Source: Xanthobacteraceae bacterium
GTDB taxonomy: Bacteria > Pseudomonadota > Alphaproteobacteria > Rhizobiales > Xanthobacteraceae
Length of the DNA: 64,000 nucleotides
Assembly (NCBI GenBank): GCA_022841625.1
Contig: JALHRD010000001.1
Location: 1-64,000, forward strand
Direction: 5' to 3'
Shown here: positions 43,988-54,373 of the stretch, piece after piece
Layout: every line of letters begins with the position of its first letter
How positions within the stretch are numbered: position 1 is the stretch's first letter
Program-made: the position numbers and the translations under genes
Notes under the pieces: model-generated
Told to the model about the DNA's origin: nothing
Database searches by the model: none
Seen by the model: only the letters and a program-made list of their open reading frames with translations

Positions 43988-44038
43988 TCAAACAGTTTGT
44001 GCATCGATGAAGCTCGCAATGCGACGGGCCACCTGAAC
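43988..44038 (-). pseudogene. Relic of a higB toxin gene 3' end
   Basis: Just upstream of higA the minus strand reads ...FIDAQTV and TGA, 12 bases before the higA ATG. HigB-2 toxins end EYDxIDAQTV/I and sit at this spacing, and GTCGCATTGCGAG upstream could be what remains of the GTHxEY codons. The 5' part is gone. The match is short, so this is suggestive only. Confidence 0.4.
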
Positions 44039-44060
44039 ACCTCCAGCGCGCCCCGGCGCC

Positions 44061-45230
44061 CTAAGCCTCCACCGGCAGCCCGACATAATTTTCCGCGAGC
44101 GAAATTGAAGCGGCTTCCGAGCTGACGACATAAGCGAGTTCGGCCAATTGACGTTTGCGGTCGAACGCATTGTCGGCGGGATGCAGATGAAAGATCTGCG
44201 TCATCCACCACGAGAACCGCTGCGCCTTCCAAACCCGCCGCAGGCAGGTTTGCGAATAACGCTCAAGGAGATCGTTGCGGCCGGTGCGGACATGAGCCGT
44301 GATCGCGCGCGCCAGCACCATCACATCCGCCAGCGCCAGGTTCATGCCCTTGGCGCCGGTTGGCGGCTGGATATGCGCACTGTCGCCGGCGAGAAACAGC
44401 CGGCCATATTGCATCGGCTCGACCACAAAGCTGCGCATGGCAGTGAGCAGCTTGTCGACAATCTTGCCCTCTTTGAGGGTTCGCGTGCCGGCCAGCCGCG
44501 CATGCAGCTCGTCCCAGATCCGCCGCTCCGGCCAGTTGTCGATGTCTTCATCGGGCGCGCATTGCAAATAGAGCCGCGCCAGCGACGGCGAGCGCATGGT
44601 GTAGAGCGCGAAACCGCGCTCATGATGGGAATAGATCAGTTCGTCGTCGGCCGGCGGCGATTCCGACAGGATACCGACCCAGCCGAATGGATATTCTCGG
44701 TCGTAGAATGTCAGCACGCCCGCCGGAATGCTCGGCCGGCAGATGCCGTGGAATCCGTCGCAGCCACCGATGAAGTCACAGGTCAGTTCCTGGGGCGCGC
44801 CATGGTGACTGAACGTGATGCGCGGCGAGGCTCCGAGCACGTCATGGACCGCGACATCGGACACATCGAACAGGATCTGCCCGCCATCGGCCAGCCTGCG
44901 CGCCACCAGATCCTTGATGACTTCCTGCTGGCCATAAACGGTGACGCCCTTGCCGATCAGCTTCTGGAAATCGATGTGGTGCAGTTCGCCGTCAAAGCAA
45001 AAATGCAGGCCGTGGTGGAACAGGCTCTCGCGCTGCATCCGCTCGCCGACTCCGGTCTCAATCAAGAGATCGCGCGCCCAATGCTCGATCAGCCCGGCGC
45101 GGATGCGACCTTCGATATAGGCCCGGCTGCGACTTTCCAGAATGATCGAGTCGATGCCTTCGAGATGCAGGAGATGCGACAGCATCAGCCCGGCCGGCCC
45201 CGCCCCGATAATCCCAACCCGCGTGCGCAT
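44061..45230 (-). CDS. pobA: 4-Hydroxybenzoate 3-monooxygenase
   Basis: 389 aa from the ATG with GGAGGG upstream. Flavoprotein hydroxylase converting 4-hydroxybenzoate to protocatechuate with NADPH and O2. FAD motif VGIIGAGPAGLMLSHLLH (5-22), the ESRSRAYIEGRIRAGLIEH segment that follows in PobA, the DG motif GGCDGFHGICR, and LFLAGDSAHIQPPTGAKGMN for FAD ribityl binding. Length is exactly that of PobA. The usual AraC-type PobR activator is not adjacent. Confidence 0.95.
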   Translation of the reverse strand: MRTRVGIIGAGPAGLMLSHLLHLEGIDSIILESRSRAYIEGRIRAGLIEHWARDLLIETGVGERMQRESLFHHGLHFCFDGELHHIDFQKLIGKGVTVYGQQEVIKDLVARRLADGGQILFDVSDVAVHDVLGASPRITFSHHGAPQELTCDFIGGCDGFHGICRPSIPAGVLTFYDREYPFGWVGILSESPPADDELIYSHHERGFALYTMRSPSLARLYLQCAPDEDIDNWPERRIWDELHARLAGTRTLKEGKIVDKLLTAMRSFVVEPMQYGRLFLAGDSAHIQPPTGAKGMNLALADVMVLARAITAHVRTGRNDLLERYSQTCLRRVWKAQRFSWWMTQIFHLHPADNAFDRKRQLAELAYVVSSEAASISLAENYVGLPVEA

Positions 45231-45494
45231 GCGCTGCCCTCCCATCGAATTCCGCATGTCTGATAGGCGATGGCGAGGCGGTCGCAAAGCCCCACCACGC
45301 CGCGGCCAGCGGCCGGTAACGGGGAGAAATTTAAGTATTTATGGTACTTATTGCGATGCGAGCGATTGACTTTCGCGCTTTGAGGCTTATTTTCTGAATT
45401 AAGCGGTCTGAGAGAATCGACCCTTCCCCCGCGTCAACTCAGTTGTTCGTTCGCCGGCGCGGGCCAGCCGTGAGAGGCTTTGACTCGAGGTTAT
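45231..45494. other. Intergenic region between pobA and the DEAD-box gene starts
   Basis: 264 bases. An AT-rich stretch at 45330-45405 (TTTAAGTATTTATGGTACTT, then TTGACTTTCG) is a likely promoter zone; the helicase leader would be long, as is usual for cold-regulated DEAD-box genes, but I see no defined structure. Confidence 0.35.
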
Positions 45495-46901
45495 ATGCCG
45501 TTTTCAAAACTTGGATTATCCGACAAGGTTCTCGCTGCCGTTAAAGCAGCCGGTTACCCCGCCCCTACCCCCATTCAAGAACAAGCGATCCCCTACGTTC
45601 TCGCGCGTCGCGACGTACTCGGCATTGCGCAGACCGGCACCGGCAAGACCGCCGCGTTCACGCTACCGATGCTCACGATGCTGGAGACCGGCCGCGCCCG
45701 GGCGCGCATGCCACGCACGCTCATTCTTGAGCCGACGCGCGAACTCGCCGCGCAGGTCGAAGAAAGTTTCGTCAAATATGGCGCCAAGCAAAAGCTCAAC
45801 GTCGCACTGATTATCGGCGGCGTTTCGTTCGACGACCAGGACGCCAAGCTCACCCGTGGCGTCGACGTTCTCATTGCGACACCCGGTCGGTTGCTTGATC
45901 ATTTCGAGCGCGGGCGGTTGCTGTTAACCGGCGTCGAACTTCTGGTGATCGACGAAGCCGACCGTATGCTCGACATGGGTTTCATCCCCGACATCGAGCG
46001 CATTTGCAAACTGGTGCCGTTCACGCGCCAGACCCTGTTTTTCACCGCGACCATGCCGCCGGAAATCCAGCGCATCACCGGCCAGTTCCTGCACAACCCG
46101 GTGCAGATTGAGGTCGCGCGACCGGCCACCACGGTCGCGGCCATCGCGCAGCACTTGGTCAAGAGCGGCAGCAAGCCGCACGAGAAACGCGACGTGCTGC
46201 GACGCCTGATCCGCTCGTCCGACAACTTCAAGAACGCCATCATCTTCTGCAATCGCAAGACCGAAGTGGCCCAGCTCCACCGTTCGCTGCTGCGCCACCA
46301 GTTCTCGGCCGCGGCGCTGCATGGCGATCTCGATCAGTCGGCGCGGACGGCGGCGCTCGATAGCTTCCGCAAGGGCGAGGTCAAATTGCTGATCGCCTCC
46401 GATGTGGCCGCGCGCGGGCTCGATATCCCGGATGTCAGCCACGTCTTCAATTTCGACGTACCCCACCACGCCGACGATTATGTCCACCGGATCGGCCGCA
46501 CCGGCCGCGCCGGCAAAAGCGGCACCGCCATCACGATCGCCAGTCCGATCGACAGCAAGTCGCTGGCGGCGATCGAGAAGCTGATCGGGCAGCCTATTGC
46601 TTGGATGGGCGAACCGCCGCGCGCCGACGACGCCAGTGACGCGCCCGAGACCGTTGAGCGGCCGCGTGGCCGCCAGCGTGAACGCGGCGCCGAGCGTGGT
46701 GGCAGCCGGGGTGGCGGCCGGGGCAGCGCCCGCAGCCAGCCGAAACCGGCCCAGCGCCAGGCCGAATCGCCGGTTGCCCGGCTGGACGAGGCCCGCACCC
46801 GCCAGCCGGCCAAATCGCCGCCGCCGCGGCAGCAGCCTGAATCTCAGGCTGAAAGCCACCTGCCGGCGTTTCTTTTGCGCCCGACCCGCGTCAAGGCCTG
46901 A
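45495..46901 (+). CDS. DEAD-box ATP-dependent RNA helicase (RhlE-like)
   Basis: 468 aa from the ATG with GAGG upstream; a TTG five codons earlier is possible. Q motif PTPIQEQAIP, Walker A AQTGTGKT (45-52), PTRELAAQ, IATPGRLLD, DEAD (153-156), motif III FTATMPP (T replaces the usual S), ARGLDIPDV and HRIGRTGRAGKSG. The last 85 residues are a low-complexity Arg/Gly/Pro tail (RGGSRGGGRGSARSQ) suited to RNA binding. RhlE types act in ribosome assembly and the RNA degradosome. Confidence 0.94.
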   Translation: MPFSKLGLSDKVLAAVKAAGYPAPTPIQEQAIPYVLARRDVLGIAQTGTGKTAAFTLPMLTMLETGRARARMPRTLILEPTRELAAQVEESFVKYGAKQKLNVALIIGGVSFDDQDAKLTRGVDVLIATPGRLLDHFERGRLLLTGVELLVIDEADRMLDMGFIPDIERICKLVPFTRQTLFFTATMPPEIQRITGQFLHNPVQIEVARPATTVAAIAQHLVKSGSKPHEKRDVLRRLIRSSDNFKNAIIFCNRKTEVAQLHRSLLRHQFSAAALHGDLDQSARTAALDSFRKGEVKLLIASDVAARGLDIPDVSHVFNFDVPHHADDYVHRIGRTGRAGKSGTAITIASPIDSKSLAAIEKLIGQPIAWMGEPPRADDASDAPETVERPRGRQRERGAERGGSRGGGRGSARSQPKPAQRQAESPVARLDEARTRQPAKSPPPRQQPESQAESHLPAFLLRPTRVKA

Positions 46902-47065
46902 CCGGCGACGGCCAAGGGCCGCAGAATTTCACTCACCGGGCTTGTTGTTTACTCACCGTTCACTGCCACTGCAATAACGTCGGTGGTGTTGGGGTGCCAC
47001 CGCGCAGGCGGGCCGGCTTGTTATGCGCAGGCTGCGGCGTCCCCACGCAAGTGGGCGGAGTACAT

Positions 47066-48133
47066 ATGACAACCCCTGCCGATGAACACGAACGCACCAT
47101 GGCGTTCGCGGATATCGCGTTTGGTCAGATCAAGGCACTGCGGCAGCCGGCCTCTCCGCGCCATTTCGAGATCTGGTACAATTACGCGACCGGCTACAAT
47201 CCGTCGCTCAACCAGACCATCAACGAGTCCTTGTCGCGCAACGGCACGCTGAGCGAAGCGGACGTCGACCGCATCTACGAAACCTACATCTCGCCGACCC
47301 GCTTCTCCGATCGGCTCGATCATGTCGGCGCGCAAGTGCAAGGCGAGATCGAGCAAGTGATGGACATGATCGGCGCGGCGGCTGGCAGCGCGTCGGATTA
47401 TTCCCAGAACCTTGCCAATGTAGCCCAGAAGCTCGGAACGTCACCCGAAGGCGCCGGAGTGCGCAACATCGTTGAGAGCCTGGTGCAGGCGACCAGGGAG
47501 ATGCAACAGAACAACCGGGAGCTGGAAGCGCGACTGTCGGCTTCGAAACGCGAAATCGATCAACTGCATGAGAATCTACAAGCGGTCCGCAATGAAAGCC
47601 TGACCGATCCGCTGACCGGGCTCGCCAACCGAAAATCATTCGACGAAGGACTGACCAAGGCAATGGCCGATGCCCGCGCCAACAAGGCGCATCTGTCGTT
47701 ACTGATGATCGACGTCGATCACTTCAAACGGTTTAACGACACTTTCGGCCATGTCACCGGCGATCAAGTGCTTCGGCTGGTGGCAATCTCAGTCAAGCAT
47801 AACGTCAAGGACGGCGCCCTTGCGGCGCGCTATGGCGGTGAGGAATTCGCCGTGGTGCTGCCGGGAACAGCACTGACCGCGGCCACCACGCTTGCGGATC
47901 ACGTCCGCCGCGCGGTCATGGTCAAGGAACTCAAGAAACGATCGAATGGCGAATCCCTCGGCCGGGTGACCATTTCAATCGGCATTGCGGCCCTGCGCGC
48001 AAGCGATACGCCGCAAACTTTCATCGAGCGCGCCGACGGCAGCCTCTATACCGCCAAACGCAATGGCCGCAATCAAGTGATCAACGAGAGCGATCCAAAG
48101 GTCGCCGCGGCCGTGGCATCCAAGGTGGCCTGA
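47066..48133 (+). CDS. Diguanylate cyclase (GGDEF) with N-terminal helical domain
   Basis: 355 aa from the ATG with GGAG seven bases upstream. An N-terminal helical region (about 1-160) is followed by a coiled-coil-like linker (EMQQNNRELEARLSASKREIDQL) and a GGDEF domain beginning NESLTDPLTGLANRKSF. The active motif is GGEEF (257-261), valid for cyclases; the RxxD inhibitory site is absent at -5. Cytoplasmic. The N-terminal block FEIWYNYATGYNPSLNQ occurs in a recognisable alphaproteobacterial cyclase group. Confidence 0.93.
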   Translation: MTTPADEHERTMAFADIAFGQIKALRQPASPRHFEIWYNYATGYNPSLNQTINESLSRNGTLSEADVDRIYETYISPTRFSDRLDHVGAQVQGEIEQVMDMIGAAAGSASDYSQNLANVAQKLGTSPEGAGVRNIVESLVQATREMQQNNRELEARLSASKREIDQLHENLQAVRNESLTDPLTGLANRKSFDEGLTKAMADARANKAHLSLLMIDVDHFKRFNDTFGHVTGDQVLRLVAISVKHNVKDGALAARYGGEEFAVVLPGTALTAATTLADHVRRAVMVKELKKRSNGESLGRVTISIGIAALRASDTPQTFIERADGSLYTAKRNGRNQVINESDPKVAAAVASKVA

Positions 48134-48145
48134 CAACCGCAGCTG

Positions 48146-48523
48146 TTACCGGGCGCGCGGTCGTTTGTTCCGCCGCGGCTTAGCCGGTTTTGCCGGCTTG
48201 CCGCGCAATGGCGGTCGCGCCGCCGCCAGCAAAGCCGCTCGCGCCCAGGTCGCGAGTTCATCGGGGTCATCGTAGAGCCGGTCCGGCATGCGCCGATACG
48301 ACATGACGGCAAGTTCGCCGGCGCGCCGCGCATAGGTGAAGGGCGCGAGATTCTCGCGCTCAAACATCGTGACATTACCCTCGCCGACTTTGAGGTAGAT
48401 GACCCCATCGGCGATCAGGGCGAACATCGTCCCGTCGGCAAAAATCCCGGCCCCGCCGAACATGCGGCGCACTGTCACTGACCCAAAAGCCGAAAACAGC
48501 GCAGCGATGTCGTCGGGGGCCAA
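48146..48523 (-). CDS. TfoX N-terminal-domain protein
   Basis: 125 aa if it starts at the TTG at 48523, which has AGGG seven bases upstream; no ATG or GTG fits before conserved sequence begins (APDDIAALFSAFG). The TfoX_N core VTVRRMFGGAGIFADGTMFALIADGVIYLKVGE is complete, followed by FTYARR...SYRRMPD and a basic tail (RGKPAKPAKPRRNKRPRAR). The TfoX_C domain is missing, usual for alphaproteobacterial versions of unknown role. Eight bases after the sufA-like stop, so likely the last gene of the SUF operon transcript. Confidence 0.85.
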   Translation of the reverse strand: MAPDDIAALFSAFGSVTVRRMFGGAGIFADGTMFALIADGVIYLKVGEGNVTMFERENLAPFTYARRAGELAVMSYRRMPDRLYDDPDELATWARAALLAAARPPLRGKPAKPAKPRRNKRPRAR

Positions 48524-48531
48524 GCGCGGCC

Positions 48532-48912
48532 CTAGTGCGAGGCGCCCGAGGCGGCCGCCGGCTTGAGCTGCACCGACTCGCCGCAACCGCAGGCCGAGGT
48601 CTGGTTCGGATTGTTGAACACGAACTGGGCGGAGAGCTTGTCGGCCTTGTAATCCATTTCGGTGCCGAGCAGGAACAAGATCGCCTTCGGATCGATCATG
48701 ACGCGCACGCCCTTGTCCTCGACCACTTCGTCGGTTTTGCCGACCTCCTCGGCGTATTCCATGGTGTAGGTCATGCCGGCGCAACCGCCGTTCTTGACCC
48801 CGACGCGCACGCCCAATACCGGCTTGGCCGCGTTCTCCATCACATATTTGATACGTTCGGCGGCGGCGTCCGTCAGACGGATCACTTGTGGTCTCGGTCG
48901 ATGCGTGACCAT
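48532..48912 (-). CDS. sufA: A-type iron-sulfur carrier (SufA/ErpA-like)
   Basis: 126 aa. Receives Fe-S clusters from the SufBCD scaffold and delivers them to apoproteins. The three conserved cysteines are in GGCAGMTY and SACGCGES. The short C-terminal tail KPAAASGASH is an extension. Last core gene of the SUF operon. Confidence 0.93.
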   Translation of the reverse strand: MVTHRPRPQVIRLTDAAAERIKYVMENAAKPVLGVRVGVKNGGCAGMTYTMEYAEEVGKTDEVVEDKGVRVMIDPKAILFLLGTEMDYKADKLSAQFVFNNPNQTSACGCGESVQLKPAAASGASH

Positions 48913-48990
48913 TTCACTTCCGCTCCTGATTCGTCGTTACCTAGTAAAGTGGGCGTCGCCGCCCTCGCCTGCAACTCATTGCGCTGCAAT

Positions 48991-49380
48991 TCACCACATA
49001 TTGAGCACCGTTCGGGCCTCGTCCGACATGCGGCTTTGATCCCACGGCGGCTCCCAAACGATATTGACCTTGGCCTGACCGACCCCGGGCACGCTCAACA
49101 CCGCATTCTCGACCATCACCGGCAGTTCCTGCGCCGCCGGACAATTCGGCGTCGTCAGCGTCATGTCGATGGTGATATCGCGGTTGTCGGCGATATCGAT
49201 CCGATAGATCAATCCAAGCTCGTAGATATCGGCCGGAATTTCCGGATCGTAGACCGTCTTCAAGCTGGCGACGATTTCGTCGGTCAGCCGCGCGATCTCG
49301 GCTTCCGACAAGGCGCTGCCGGACGGTGTTGCCGCCGCGACTTCGTCGGCAACCGGCTTGGTTTCGAGCGTGTCGCTCAT
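48991..49380 (-). CDS. sufT: SUF-system MIP18/DUF59 protein (SufT-like)
   Basis: 129 aa; its ATG overlaps the sufS stop by four bases (ATGA). MIP18 fold with the signature KTVYDPEIPADIYELGLIYR, then MTLTTPNCPAAQELP containing the conserved Cys, and VWEPPWDQSRMSDEAR. SufT-type proteins help insert Fe-S clusters into targets. The N-terminal 27 residues are a variable extension. Confidence 0.92.
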   Translation of the reverse strand: MSDTLETKPVADEVAAATPSGSALSEAEIARLTDEIVASLKTVYDPEIPADIYELGLIYRIDIADNRDITIDMTLTTPNCPAAQELPVMVENAVLSVPGVGQAKVNIVWEPPWDQSRMSDEARTVLNMW

Positions 49381-50618
49381 GCGAAAAACTCCCGCGCCTT
49401 GATCAAAGCCTCGGCAAGCCGATCGACCTCGGCCTTGGTGTTGTAAAGCGCAAATGACACGCGACAGGTGGCGGTCACACCAAACCGCGCCAGCAGCGGC
49501 ATGGCGCAATGGGTGCCGGCGCGAACCGCGACTCCCGCCCGATCGACAATGGTCGCGACATCATGCGGATGGGCGCCCTTCATCTCAAACGACACAATGG
49601 CGCCTTTGTCCTTGGGCGCGCCGACGATCTTCAGCGCATTGATGCCGCGCAGCCGCTCATGGGCGTAATTCACAAGTTCGTTCTCGTGCGCGCGGATCCG
49701 CGCCTTGCCAATCGAACTGACATAGTCGATGGCCGCGCCCAAACCGATCGCCGGTACGATCGACGGCGTGCCCGCCTCGAACCGATGCGGCGGCTCGCCA
49801 TAGATCACCCGATCCTCAAACACCTCGCGGATCATCTCGCCACCGCCATTGAACGGCGGCATCGCGGCAAGGTGGTCGTATTTGCCGTAGAGCACGCCGA
49901 TGCCGGAAGGCCCGTACAATTTGTGGCCGGTGAAGACGTAAAAGTCGCAACCGATATCGGCGACATCGACGTCGAGATGCACCGCCGCCTGGCTGCCATC
50001 GATCAGCACCGGGATGCCGCGCGCGCGCGCCAGATTCACCGCCTCTTTCACCGGCACGATGGTGCCGAGCGCGTTCGACATATGTGTCAGCGCCACCATC
50101 TTGGTGCGCGGCCCCAACAGTTTCTCGAATTCGTCGAGCAGGAAATTGCCGTCGCCATCGACCGGCGCCCATTTGAGCACCGCGCCCTGGCGTTCCCGCA
50201 AGAAGTGCCAAGGTACAATGTTGGAATGGTGCTCCATGATCGACAGCACGATCTCGTCGCCCGCCTTCAGCCGCTCGCGGCCGAAAGTATAGGCCACCAG
50301 ATTGATCGCTTCGGTGGCATTGCGAGTAAAGACGATTTCCTCGGCGCGGCCGGCATTGAGAAACCCGCGCACTTTTTCGCGCGCGCCTTCGTAGGCTTCG
50401 GTCGCGGCATTGGCGAGGAAATGCAGGCCGCGATGTACATTGGCGTATTCGGCGGTGTAAGCGTGCTGCATGCGCTCAAGCACCGCCTTCGGCTTCTGCG
50501 CCGATGCGGCATTGTCGAGATAGACCAGCGGCTTGCCATAGACCTGCAGCGCCAGAATCGGGAAATCCTCGCGGAGGCGGTCGACATCGTAGCGGCCATT
50601 GGCGAGCGCGGGATGCAC
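49377..50618 (-). CDS. sufS: Group II cysteine desulfurase SufS
   Basis: 413 aa. Transfers sulfur from cysteine to SUF assembly. PLP Lys in FTGHKLYGPSG, the group II active-site Cys in RAGTHCAMPLLARFGV, and YLDNAASAQKPKAVL near the N-terminus. SufE, the usual sulfur acceptor, is not adjacent. Three bases lie between it and sufD. Confidence 0.96.
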   Translation of the reverse strand: MHPALANGRYDVDRLREDFPILALQVYGKPLVYLDNAASAQKPKAVLERMQHAYTAEYANVHRGLHFLANAATEAYEGAREKVRGFLNAGRAEEIVFTRNATEAINLVAYTFGRERLKAGDEIVLSIMEHHSNIVPWHFLRERQGAVLKWAPVDGDGNFLLDEFEKLLGPRTKMVALTHMSNALGTIVPVKEAVNLARARGIPVLIDGSQAAVHLDVDVADIGCDFYVFTGHKLYGPSGIGVLYGKYDHLAAMPPFNGGGEMIREVFEDRVIYGEPPHRFEAGTPSIVPAIGLGAAIDYVSSIGKARIRAHENELVNYAHERLRGINALKIVGAPKDKGAIVSFEMKGAHPHDVATIVDRAGVAVRAGTHCAMPLLARFGVTATCRVSFALYNTKAEVDRLAEALIKAREFFA

Positions 50619-50621
50619 GGC

Positions 50622-51934
50622 TCAGCTCCGCTTCTTGAGCCAAGCGGCGACATGATCGATCAGCGTGTCGCGCAAACCGGCATGCTCGATGCCGTCGATC
50701 GCCTCGCCGACAAAGGCCTGGATCATCAGCGCTTCGGCTTCCTTGGCCGGAATGCCGCGTGCCTTCAGGTAGAACAGCAGGTCGTCGTCAAGCGCGCCGG
50801 CGGTCGAGCCGTGGCCACACTGAACATCGTCGGCGAAGATCTCAAGCTCGGGCTTGCTGTCGGCTTCAGCCTCCTCCGACAACAGCAGCGCGTGCGCCGC
50901 CATTTTGGAGTCGGTTTTTTGCGCATGCGGCCGCACGATGATCTTGCCCTGGAATACGCCGCGGCTTTCACCGTCGAGCACCGACTTGAACACCTCGCGG
51001 GCAACGCAATCGCCGGCGACATGATCGGCCACCAGCGTGGTGTCGGCGTGCTCGCGCCCGTTCAGCAATGTCGCGCCACGAATGCCGGCGACGGTGCCTT
51101 CGCCATCAAACCGAACGAAAAGCTGATTGCGGACCACCGCCGCGCCGGCGGTGAACAGGAATTCGTTGAACCGGGCATGCGCGCCGACCGCCACCATCAG
51201 GCTCGACACATGCAGCGCGCCCGCGCCTTCGCCGGTGATCTTGACGTGATCGACATGGGCTTCGTCGCCGACCGTCAGTTCGAGCGCGGTGTTGACCTGG
51301 TAGTCGTTGCCGGGTGCGCCTTCGTGGCTCTCGATCAGCATGGCGCGGGCGCCCTTGCCGATGGTCGCCAGCGAACGGGTGAACACCGATGCCGGCGCGC
51401 CGCCGGAATTGAACGCCACCAGATGCAGCGGCCGCGTCAGCGCCGCCCGCTCCGCCACGTCGATGACGACGCCGTCGGCCATGAAAGCGGTATTGAGCGC
51501 GACCGCGACATTATCGGTTGCAACGACATGGCCGAGCCGCTCGGCGATGGCCGGATCGCCGGCGGCCAGCGCCATGGAACGGATGCTGAGGCCCGGCTCC
51601 AATGCCGCAAGATCCGACAATTCCGGTATGAATACGCCATCGACCAACACGATGCGGCGGCCCTCGACGGCGGCGAACGCCGCGCCGGCATTTTTGGCGC
51701 GCGCCAGCGCAACGGCATCCGGCCGCGGCGCGAGCGGCTTGGCCTCGCGCATCAATGCGCGCAAGTCGGTGTATTTCCAGTCCTCGACCCGGCGATGCGG
51801 CAGCCCCGCGGCCTCAAAGCGCTTGAACGCCGCCTCGCGCGCGCTCGCCATGCCGGGCAGCTGCGCCTTTTGCGCCGCAAACGCCGCCGACAACGCGGTT
51901 TCGGCCGCTGTCTTGATGGGCCGGAGTTCGGCGT

Positions 51935-51938
<4 letters not shown>
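50622..51938 (-). CDS. sufD: Fe-S cluster assembly protein SufD
   Basis: 438 aa from the ATG that overlaps the sufC stop (ATGA). Beta-helix scaffold partner of SufB in SufBC2D. Signatures: RRVEDWKYTDLRALM near the N-terminus and the conserved C-terminal DDVQCGHGSTAGALDDDLLFYLKARGI, with the functional His and the GI-AEA(L)I helix after it. The position between sufC and sufS is as in other alphaproteobacteria. Confidence 0.95.
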
Positions 51939-52693
<755 letters not shown>

Positions 52694-52724
52694 TGAAAAC
52701 TTGTTCCCACTTAAGCGAAAAGCG

Positions 52725-54254
52725 CTAACCCACACTGCCTTCGAGACTGACCGAGATCAGTTTCTGCGCCTCAACCGCGAATTCCATCGGCAGCGTCTGC
52801 AAGACGTCCTTGACGAACCCGTTGACCACCAGCGCCACGGCTTCCTCCGCCGAGAGCCCGCGCTGCCGGCAGTAGAACAGCGTGGCCTCGGAGATTTTTG
52901 AGGTGGTGGCCTCGTGCTCGATTACCGCCGATGCATTCTTCGCTTCGATATAGGGCACGGTATGGGCGCCGCACTTGTCGCCGATCAACAGCGAATCGCA
53001 ATTGGTGAAGTTGCGCGCACCCTTGGCCTTGCGGTGGGCGCTGACCAGTCCGCGATAAGTGTTCTGCGACTGGCCGGCGGAAATGCCCTTGGAGATGATG
53101 CGGCTGATGGTGTTCTTACCCAAATGAATCATCTTGGTGCCGCTGTCGACCTGCTGATGGCCGTTCGAGATCGCGATTGAGTAGAACTCGCCGCGGGAGT
53201 CGTCGCCGCGCAGGATGCAGCTCGGATATTTCCAGGTGATCGCCGAGCCAGTTTCAAGTTGGGTCCAAGAAATCTTCGAGCGCGCGCCGCGGCAGTCGCC
53301 GCGCTTGGTGACGAAATTGTAGACGCCGCCCTTGCCGTTCTTATCGCCCGGATACCAGTTCTGGATGGTCGAATATTTGATCTCGGCGTCGTCGAGCGCG
53401 ATCAGCTCGACCACCGCGGCGTGCAACTGGTTTTCGTCACGCGAGGGCGCGGTGCAGCCTTCGAGATAGCTCACATAGGAGCCCTTGTCGGCGATGATCA
53501 GCGTGCGCTCAAACTGTCCGGTGTTGCGCTCGTTGATCCGGAAATAGGTCGACAACTCCATCGGGCAGCGCACGCCCGGCGGCACATAGACGAACGAGCC
53601 ATCCGAAAACACCGCCGCATTGAGCGTGGCGAAGAAGTTATCGGTGACCGGCACCACCGTGCCGAGATATTGCTTCACCAGATCGGGATGTTTCTGCAGC
53701 GCCTCCGAGATCGGCATAAACAAGACGCCGACCTTGGCGAGTTCTTCCTTGAAGGTGGTCGCGACCGAGACCGAGTCGAACACCGCATCGACCGCGACCC
53801 TGCGGCCATAACCGCTCTCGCCGCTCTCGCCATTCTCGCCCCCATCAGCGGCTTCGCCCGCCGGGCGCTGGATGCCTAGCAGCGCCTCGGTTTCGCGCAG
53901 CGGGATGCCGAGCTTGCGATAGGTTTCGAGAATCTCCGGGTCGATCTCGTCGAGCGACTTCGGCCCGTCTTTTTTCTTCGGGGCCGAATAGTAATACAGA
54001 TCCTGATAGTCGATCGGCGGGTAGTGCACCTTGGCCCAATTGGGCTCGCGCATGGTCTGCCAACGACGATAGGCGTCGAGCCGCCAATCCAGCATCCACT
54101 GCGGCTCATTCTTTTTGGCCGAAATGAAACGGACGGTATCGTCGTTCAGACCCTTGGGGGCCTTGTCGGATTCGATAATGGTTTCGAACCCGTATTTATA
54201 TTGATCGACGTCGATACGGCGGACCTGGTCCACCGTCTCTTGGACGGCCGGCAT
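52725..54254 (-). CDS. sufB: Fe-S cluster assembly protein SufB
   Basis: 509 aa from the ATG with GGAGGG upstream. Scaffold subunit: [36 protein letters not shown], and the C-terminal [18 protein letters not shown] with the cluster-related Cys, plus [21 protein letters not shown]. An extra [13 protein letters not shown] segment near residue 155 is a low-complexity insertion in a surface loop just before the core [15 protein letters not shown]. First gene of the run after a 119-base gap from the upstream cysteine desulfurase. Confidence 0.97.
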   Translation of the reverse strand: MPAVQETVDQVRRIDVDQYKYGFETIIESDKAPKGLNDDTVRFISAKKNEPQWMLDWRLDAYRRWQTMREPNWAKVHYPPIDYQDLYYYSAPKKKDGPKSLDEIDPEILETYRKLGIPLRETEALLGIQRPAGEAADGGENGESGESGYGRRVAVDAVFDSVSVATTFKEELAKVGVLFMPISEALQKHPDLVKQYLGTVVPVTDNFFATLNAAVFSDGSFVYVPPGVRCPMELSTYFRINERNTGQFERTLIIADKGSYVSYLEGCTAPSRDENQLHAAVVELIALDDAEIKYSTIQNWYPGDKNGKGGVYNFVTKRGDCRGARSKISWTQLETGSAITWKYPSCILRGDDSRGEFYSIAISNGHQQVDSGTKMIHLGKNTISRIISKGISAGQSQNTYRGLVSAHRKAKGARNFTNCDSLLIGDKCGAHTVPYIEAKNASAVIEHEATTSKISEATLFYCRQRGLSAEEAVALVVNGFVKDVLQTLPMEFAVEAQKLISVSLEGSVG

Positions 54255-54373
54255 TACTTCCCTCCGCTGCGGTTTCAAGGACCGCGGGTTGGATCAGTCG
54301 GTTTCATGGTCGTCGCGTGTGCGAGAGCCACCTCATGCATAGCCGCCTAGCCAAACCAACCCAATCCTAGCCT

